From Heliocidaris erythrogramma (Eukaryota; Echinodermata; Echinoidea; Camarodonta; Echinometridae): 64,000 nt of DNA. The stretch's first letter is position 1; each line of letters opens with the position of its first letter. The notes below the pieces were generated by a model. The model searched no databases. It had not been told where the DNA came from and worked only from the letters and a program-made list of their open reading frames with translations. Where the stretch lies: NCBI GenBank assembly GCA_025617745.1, contig CM046855.1, forward strand, positions 45,003,313 to 45,067,312. Direction: 5' to 3'. Below are positions 57,588 through 64,000 of this stretch, one piece after another. The translations under genes and the position numbers were made by a program.

Positions 57588-57739
57588 ATACACTCGCCTG
57601 TGCAAACTGAATGCACATTGACTTACACACTATCAATCATGTATAACACTTGAATACGGCTGGAAGATTTTCAAACGGAGAAAACCTTGGACCCTGAATT
57701 ACCTGAAAAAGGAGCAAAAAGGAATAAAACTTCACTCAT

Positions 57740-58102
57740 AGCTACATTACTGTAAAATAGTTGGTATTTCATGGTATTTTCTGTCGCATGTACTAAAGGT
57801 ATGGGGGGAAAATAAGATAAATATTTTAAATAGCTTGCTTTCAAATTCAGCCCTTAAAAATCTCACTCCTACCTCAAATGGCCGTTAGGAAGAACTTTTG
57901 ATATTTTCAGCAAAATCCAAAGTCAAAATCTTGTCCAAAACCGGAGAAATCCCCGTCGATTTGTTTCGCGATCGCGTGTTGTTTACATACTGCCGATGTC
58001 TTAGACTAAAATCGGCCAATAAAATTTTTGTCCACGAAAAACTCGGGATCGCAAACGCACATCGATCTTTACGATCGCGCACACAGAAAATCAGGACTTT
58101 TC
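57740..58102 (+). repeat. Partial extra copy of the foldback unit
   Basis: Direct copy of the unit described for 54304-57587, cut at its 3' side by the next element. Confidence 0.7.
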
Positions 58103-58948
58103 CACATCAGCGAGCAATGGTCATATTGACCATTAGGATCACTCATAGGTACACGCCATTGCCGACTGTGTAGTAACGCAGGCAATAGTGAGTACGGTAC
58201 TAATATGTATCACTGTGCATTTTTGGCTATATTTAAGTGAAACCCATATCTTGGTGTTTACTTAAATATAACTAATTATGTTGAATAATAGATGATTAAA
58301 ACTTACCAGTTTGTTTTGTGACCTTTGAAGAGGGTTTCCTGAAATTTTGGGTCCTTTTTGTCGATAACTGCTATCGAGACTGTCCCGTCAGCATCCAGTT
58401 TGTATTTTTCACGATTATGATGAAGGGAGCCCTCAGTGCTTGTAGTAGTACCGGCGCGATCGGTTCGTCGATCTCCTACGAAGACCTGGAAGGGCCGAAC
58501 TGACGACGTAAAAAAATAAAAAATATTACGTACGTACGTAATAATTACTACGTACGTACGTAATATTTTTTATTTTTTTACGTCGTCAGTTTGGCCCTTC
58601 CAGGTCTTCGTAGAATAGCTTGTGTGCGTAACATTCTGCGTACGTATCTACGGTGCGTAACCATGTAGAGCGGCCTCACTAGTGCGCAACATATTGAGAG
58701 CAGTCGTCATCCGTATGGAGGTGTGGGTAACAAGTACCAAAAAGAGGGCTGTAAATGTAAGTTTTTATAACTTTCTACATTTTGTATCTTAACGAACTGA
58801 TAACTTAAAATCTAAAGAATGATACTTAAGTATCAGTTTGCCCACAAAAACCTCCATTTCAAACAAAATTACATCTGTATCCCCAATACCCAGTATACAC
58901 ACATGTATATGATCCTAATGGTCAATATGACCATTGCTTGCTGATGTG
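58103..58948. mobile_element. Second inverted-end element with a central palindrome
   Basis: Ends CACATCAGCGAGCAATGG and its inverse (about 58948), each followed by GTCATATTGACCAT, a word related to the ends of the 3.3-kb element. A partial additional copy of the end lies at 58949-58970. Confidence 0.7.
58476..58613. repeat. 138-bp near-perfect palindrome
   Basis: Arms of about 66 bp starting CTACGAAGACCTGGAAGGGC and ending with the complement, centred at about 58544 on repeats of ACGT. Very few mismatches. Confidence 0.9.
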
Positions 58949-59194
58949 ATTAGGATCACATCAGCAAGGATTTGTCTATGTGTGTAGCATGTATTCAGTG
59001 GCGTACCCGGGCAGTATATAGTACGTAACGCGAACGATAACCGGAACGTAGGCAGCAAACTTGGTAGCGAACTCGTAGAGTCGTAGCCGGCTGCTCGGTA
59101 AGTCTATTCTATTTCTAATTGTATCCCCCGGCAGTATGCCGGAGCATACTTTGGATTCAGCAGCGTTTCGCCGCCGCCGCCGCCGCGTCACATT
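58949..59194. other. Non-coding with GCC run
   Basis: A hAT-like end word at 58994, then a short (GCC)n near 59171-59187. No gene. Confidence 0.4.
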
Positions 59195-60560
59195 CTTGTG
59201 TGCGCTCTAGCGGTCACATTTCTCGACGAATTTCTTTCAGACTTCCTGTGGATGTGTATCTTGGTAAAATCTGGACCCCTATAGTTTCTGGTGATGCTGC
59301 CCCCAGTGTTCCGTCTTTTATAGGGTAAAAGGCCATATTTTTGGGGATAGTTTGTGTGCACTCTAGCGGTCACATTTCTCAACGGATTTTGTTCAAATTT
59401 TGTATGAAGGTGTCTCTTGGTAAAATCTGGAACCCTATAGTTTTTGGTGATGCTGCCCCCAGTGTTCCGTCTTTTATAGGGTCAAAGGTCATATTTTGAT
59501 AGATGTCTTGTGTGTACTCTTGTGTGCGCTCTGGCGGTCACATTTCTCAACGGATTTCGTTCAAATTTTGCATGAAGGTGTCTCTTGGTGTAATTTAAAA
59601 ACCTATAGTGTTTGGTGATGCTGCCACCAGTGTTCCGTCTTTTATAGGGTCAAAGGCCATATTTTTGGGGATAGTTTGTGTGCGCTCTAGCGGTCACATT
59701 TCTCAACGGATTTTGTTCAAATTTTGTATGAAGGTGTCTCTTGGTAAAATCTGGAACCCTATAGTTTTTGGTGATGCTGCCCTCATTGTTCCGTCCTTTA
59801 TAGGGTCAAAGGTCATTTTTCCATTTCTTGCACTCTTACTTCTGCATTTCTCGACGGATTTCGTTCAAATTTTGCATGAAGGTGTCCCTTGGTGTAATCT
59901 AAAAATCTGTACTTTTTGGTGATGCTGCCACCAGTGTCCCGTCTTTTATAGGGTCAAAGGTCATACTTCAAGGGATGGCGTGAGTTCACTCTGCAGGCCA
60001 CATTTCTTGATGGATTTCTTTCAAATTTTGTATGGACATGTATCTTGGTATAATCTACACATCTTTACTGTTTGGTGATGCTGCCCTCATTGTTCCGTCC
60101 TTTATAGGGTCAAAGCTCATTTGTCCCTTTTGTGCACTCTTACTTGAATTCTTCTGCATTTCTTGACGGATTTCATTCAAATTTTGTATGGAGATGTATC
60201 TTGGTATAATCTACACATATTTAATTTTTGGTGATGCTGCCCTCATTGTTCCGTCCTTTATAGGGTCAAAGGTCATTTTTCCATTTCTTGCACTCTTCTG
60301 CATTTCTTGACGGATTTTGTTCAAATTTTGCATGAAGGTGTCTCTTGGTGTAATCTAAAAACCTATAGTTTTTGGTGATGCTGCCACCAGTGTTCCGTCT
60401 TTTATAGGGTCAAAGGTCATACTTCAGGGCATGGCGTGAGTGCACTCTGCAGGCCACATTTCTTGATGGATTTCTTTCAAATTTTGTATGGAGATGTATC
60501 TTGGTATATCTCTCAACACATTTCTTTCAAATTTTATATGAAGATGTGTCTTAGTGAAAC
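59195..60560 (+). repeat. Satellite-like tandem repeat, about 155 bp
   Basis: About nine diverged units, each with CATTTCTNGACGGATTTC, then TTCAAATTTTG, then GGTGATGCTGCC, then GTTCCGTCTTTTATAGGGTC and AAAGGTCAT. Unit starts lie near 59215, 59371, 59539, 59695, 59844, 59999, 60156, 60300 and 60455 (spacing 144-168 bp). Confidence 0.85.
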
Positions 60561-60920
60561 CTACACATCTAATTTCTACACCATCCTTTTGTTTGAGGGA
60601 GGGGATGGGGGAGGGTCTTTGTCCCTCCTTCAAATTGCTGCCAGTGCCGGGGGATACATTTAGCATTGCGCGGCCCCAGCAATGCACATTTCTAGTTATT
60701 ACCTTATCTACTTTATTTTTTAAACTTTTAATTATATAGAAGTAGGTTCGCCAGACCGTCCGTGCGATACCCTGACGCTTACCTAAACGCGCACGTACGT
60801 GTACGTTGTCAGAGTTGTTGTATGTGGGACTAAGAAATTTGTAGTTTAAAAATACTTATTGTAAGAGGTCCATGAAATAACGACGATTTTACAATAACAG
60901 ACATAGCTGCAATTACGATC
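60561..60920. other. Non-coding, nothing recognised
   Basis: A GC-rich patch near 60590-60660, then ordinary AT-rich sequence. Confidence 0.4.
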
Positions 60921-61004
60921 TTTTAGCGTACTTACGTTTGTGTCTGCAATATATCGATAAATGGCGGATACTTCGGACCAAAATCTTCCGCAGCAGAAGC
61001 ACAA

Positions 61005-61220
61005 ATGTTCGAAAACGTCAGGAACGAAGATCACACCATACATGTAAAGTTAATACGTGAAATGAGGCAAGTTTTAGAGAGGGCGCATGGGGTGATCACT
61101 AAAAATCCTTCTAATTGGCAACTGGTTGACCCTAAAAATATAGTCTCCAACTTCAGTCAAAGAACTTTTGATAGAGTACAATGCGTCAGATGTCAAGCTA
61201 TGTCACCCCAGTACACTTGA
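61005..61220 (+). CDS. Possible small ORF or exon, unrecognised
   Basis: 71 codons from ATG to TGA, with the frame open further upstream. The residue mix looks protein-like (VKLIREMRQVLERAHGV near the start, a CVRCQ near the end), but there is no family match. A competing ATG at 60962 (MADTSDQNLPQQ, 28 codons) uses another frame with a better start context. It could be an exon, a short peptide gene or chance. Confidence 0.25.
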   Translation: MFENVRNEDHTIHVKLIREMRQVLERAHGVITKNPSNWQLVDPKNIVSNFSQRTFDRVQCVRCQAMSPQYT

Positions 61221-61344
61221 AAATATAAACAAAAACCAGGATATTTGTCTTAATCGACACTTTTACGACTTTGACAAGCATGTGTGGATAGAACATGATT
61301 TTTAAGTTCATTTTAATCCGGTTGGACGTCCATAGCTGTAGCCA

Positions 61345-61460
61345 TCTTAAAAATAGCGGGAAAACGTGGAAGATGACATCATATTTGCTCTGAGATCGCG
61401 CACTTTACTTATGTTATCGCTAAAGAGATATGAATATTCATGAAGTCCACGCAGGGCCCG
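61345..61460. promoter_or_regulatory. Promoter-like cluster of short motifs
   Basis: AGCGGGAAAA (E2F-like), ATGACATCA (CRE-like) and ATATGAATATTCAT (palindromic, octamer-like) within about 90 bp. Short words only; no transcript is visible. Confidence 0.25.
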
Positions 61461-61599
61461 TCGCGTAGCTAGTCTCGCAAACAGTCCTTGTTTGTCACTT
61501 TACTACACACAACGTCAAGGTGCACACACTACCGTATGAGTGGGCAAAGTGTTTCAAAAGGATATTTTAGTAAAGGTGACTGGATAACAGTCTATAACT

Positions 61600-62105
61600 A
61601 TGGTAAACAGTGCTCTAGGGGAAAAAAGCAAAATGTGTCATGCATGGCATGCATGGTACATGAATATACAATGGAAGCTCTGTTCTGCGAGTGCCGTGGT
61701 GGCAGATCGTGGGGAGCCGGAGAGAGAGCTAGAGAGAAAGAGTGACGTACGTGAGAGCTAGAGAGAGAGAGTGCGCGATCGCAATTTCGTGTACGTGAAC
61801 AAACAGGAGATGAATCATTTACTACATGTAGCTCGTGCAGTGTGGTACATTCATTATGAATAATAACGGTCTATAAAAGTATACAAATAAAAGCAAACAC
61901 ACAAACAAACAAACTATGGTAAACAGTGAGGGGGAAAAAGCAAAACATGTCTTTGCATGGCATGCATGATACACGAGTGTACAATGGAAGCTCTGCGATT
62001 GCTGGTCATGGGTGTGGTGGCAGATCGTGGGGCGGGAGAAAGAGAGAAAGAGTGACGTGAGAGCTAGAGAGAGAGCGAGAGTGCGCGATCGCAATGCACG
62101 TGATT
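61600..62105 (+). repeat. Duplicated block of about 200 bp
   Basis: 61600-61800 and about 61915-62105 share GGTAAACAGTG, GCATGGCATGCATG, ACAATGGAAGCTCTG, GTGGCAGATCGTGGGG, a GAGAGA-rich stretch and GTGCGCGATCGCAAT in the same order, about 85% alike by eye. Confidence 0.8.
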
Positions 62106-62530
62106 CCCACACATGCAGAACCTTGCCAGCCACCCTCGGTATTTGCTGTGGTGGTTCTGGTCATATTTAAAATCTAAAGATATCAATCGACAAAAATTCT
62201 CAAAACTTATCTACAAAAATTTGGCAGCGGGGATAGGATTCAGCTTACCTTCCGCATGTTGCTGTAAGAATTGTCATTATCATGACAAACAATGACCTCT
62301 AATTCTCTCGACGTTTTTAATTATTTTGTCCGTAAAACCATGAAGCTATAGGAGCTACATGTATACAAACCCTGTGTGTATGTGTTTGCGCACCCAGCGT
62401 AGAACGGTTCGAAGTCCACCGATTCACTGTCCCCACAAATTCACCTTCCCCGAAATTTCGGGTTTGTATATAGCTTGTATAGCTCGTATAGCTAGCAGTG
62501 ACCAGTGTTTGAAAGTGTTGAGGTGTATGA
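62106..62530. other. Non-coding, nothing recognised
   Basis: No supported gene. The last bases (TTGAGGTGTATGAC, 62518) repeat a word found at the unit ends of the 54-57 kb family. Confidence 0.4.
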
Positions 62531-62532
62531 CC

Positions 62533-63182
62533 CACTCATAGGCCCTTGCCTATGTGGGACTGTGTCAAAATTGCTCTAAACAAGATTTAATTTTCTTAAA
62601 TTTGCTAGATTACCTGATTCAAGTACTCTTCAACTCTTACTTTGCCACAAATGTAGGGATTCAGACTTGAAAGTGAAATTTTAAATAATTATTTTCCTCT
62701 CCTGTATGATCTAGCCTGGAAAAGGGCCTGCTGATACACACAAAAGCTATTGAAGCCTATTCACCCGTAAAAGCTAGTCTGGAGTACAAGGTTATCTTCA
62801 GATAAGCTTGTACATGTATAAGTGTGTATGACCGTACGAGAGTGTACACACATAGTATAGAAAAGTCGCTATGTGTGAATATAGACTTCTACTAGGATGA
62901 TAGAATATCTGATTTCATGCCAGATTCTTCTGTAGGAACTTTATTTATCATATTGATCAAGTGAAATTTTCAGGCTGTTTTTGGCCGGCAATCTTGCTCC
63001 TTTTTAATTTAGCACTCATACATGTATGTGCTAGAGATCACACACTTGCTATGGGAGGCAATTCTTCGGGGTGCAAGGTTATCTACAATAACCTTGCCTA
63101 AGTGTGAGTGACTAGACACTAACATGTACAACTACAACAAGTACCACTCACACTTATGCGAGGTTATATCTAATAACCTCAC
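62533..63182. repeat. Hairpin cluster
   Basis: Short hairpins: TACAAGGTTATC/GATAAGCTTGTA (62788-62815), ACACATAG/CTATGTGT (about 62850-62877), GCAAGGTTAT/ATAACCTTGC (63073-63097), TAAGTGTGAGTG/CACTCACACTTA (63099-63110 and 63145-63156) and GAGGTTAT/AATAACCTC (63160-63180). The last three are stacked next to each other. Confidence 0.75.
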
Positions 63183-64000
63183 ACAACGGACGTGCTGTAA
63201 CTGGTAATTTTACAGTGCCCCTATTTCACAGCCCAGTTTGGCTGTCTTCTTCATCATGACAAAATAATTGTGCTCAATGTGTATGCTAGTACCCTGGCAA
63301 GCAACAGAAATTTAAATTATCAATAAAAGGGAAAAACTCATTGGTTTTACATCTTACCTTCAGACAGCTTCATGCAGCAGTCCTCATATGTCCAACGATG
63401 GTGGAAAAGTGCATTGTGAATGGGTGAAGATATTTGTCACCAAGTCACGGGGATGAAGGTAGCCCAGTGTAAAGACAGTAATGCGTGGAATTGCCAATTT
63501 AAAGAGTGGACAGATCGCATGCTATCTACATAAAACTCCATTTACGTGTGCATTGTGTAAGCATTGTGTGAAGTTATAAATGTATGGAAATCACTTAAAT
63601 GCGTACACAGCTCATGTAAGTAAATAGAGTGATGTGTAGGGTGCGATCTTTGAATTGGCAATTTTACAAATTAGTTTATTTACACTAGGCTACCTTCATC
63701 CCTGTGTGTGAAATAGCACGTGCTGAGCATTCTCAATCTGTTGTTCATATGTTGTTACCACGCGTGTACAACATACAGAAGACGAAGCCCGCACGTTCTT
63801 ACACCGATATGTGCTGGTACTTCTCGGTAAGAGACACTAAAAAGTGTCACTACCGCCTGATGAGATGATCAAGTAACATGCAGAGAGGAAAGACATTTAC
63901 CAATGTACAGTCTAGATTATTATAAAAAAAGGGCAGCATGTTACCCTGTAATCTGTGTACATGTAAAATCGTACACAGCAACACAGCAATGGCTTCATGA
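63183..64000. other. Non-coding with one foldback
   Basis: 63451-63520 and 63640-63703 form an inverted repeat (GGGATGAAGGTAGCC, AGTGTAAA, ATTGCCAATT in the left arm), a foldback of about 255 bp. Nothing else recognised up to the window end. Confidence 0.55.

Overview
The window is eukaryotic and almost certainly animal nuclear DNA. It is AT-rich, full of microsatellites, SINEs, LINEs, MITE-like foldbacks and LTR-element remains, and carries TATA promoters and splice-site signals rather than operons. The repeat content (an integrase-before-RT Ty3/gypsy relic, tRNA-like SINE pieces, foldback DNA elements) suggests a marine invertebrate, perhaps an echinoderm. That is inference from general impression, not identification.

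Region by region. 0-12 kb: mostly non-coding, with a SINE bearing a 7SL-like head (811-981, perfect 13-bp target duplication), a broken minus-strand Ty3/gypsy relic (about 3.8-6.2 kb), an inverted minisatellite (7.1-8.3 kb), and decayed copies of the gene that dominates the next region (1.9, 6.2/7.0, 9.1 and 12.3 kb). 12.25-37.23 kb: a tandem array. Five nearly identical copies of a small unrecognised gene (107 aa, or 106 aa in one copy; CDS at 14538, 18463, 24212, 27209 and 35913, all plus strand) alternate with 14 full or short copies and one truncated copy of a GC-richer spacer module of about 0.9-1.05 kb. Each gene copy has a TATA box and, upstream of it, a cluster of 4-7 boxes built on a 17-bp repeat. 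Spacer-to-spacer junctions carry a weaker version with only two boxes. The third spacer from the end is interrupted by a young LTR retrotransposon (29050-34746) that carries gag and protease but shows no RT or integrase.

37.2-46 kb: three nested foldback/MITE composites sharing long inverted ends and containing tRNA-like arms. Between them, weak exon-like signals on the minus strand include one 58-nt exon resembling the first EF-hand of calpains. 46.4-53.3 kb: two decayed LINEs, the second carrying a TTAA-flanked MITE. 53.3-53.9 kb: a 600-bp polypyrimidine tract. 54.3-59 kb: a 3.3-kb foldback repeat family and a smaller element holding a long near-perfect palindrome. 59.2-60.5 kb: a satellite of about 155 bp. 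60.9-64 kb: one small possible ORF, a duplicated block, and a cluster of hairpins.

The main candidate for something undescribed is the array: an amplified short acidic protein with an internal duplication, upstream boxes expanded only where a coding unit follows, and decayed relatives stretching 10 kb upstream. No family match is claimed for the protein, and its function is unknown. The window holds no complete gene of recognised function.
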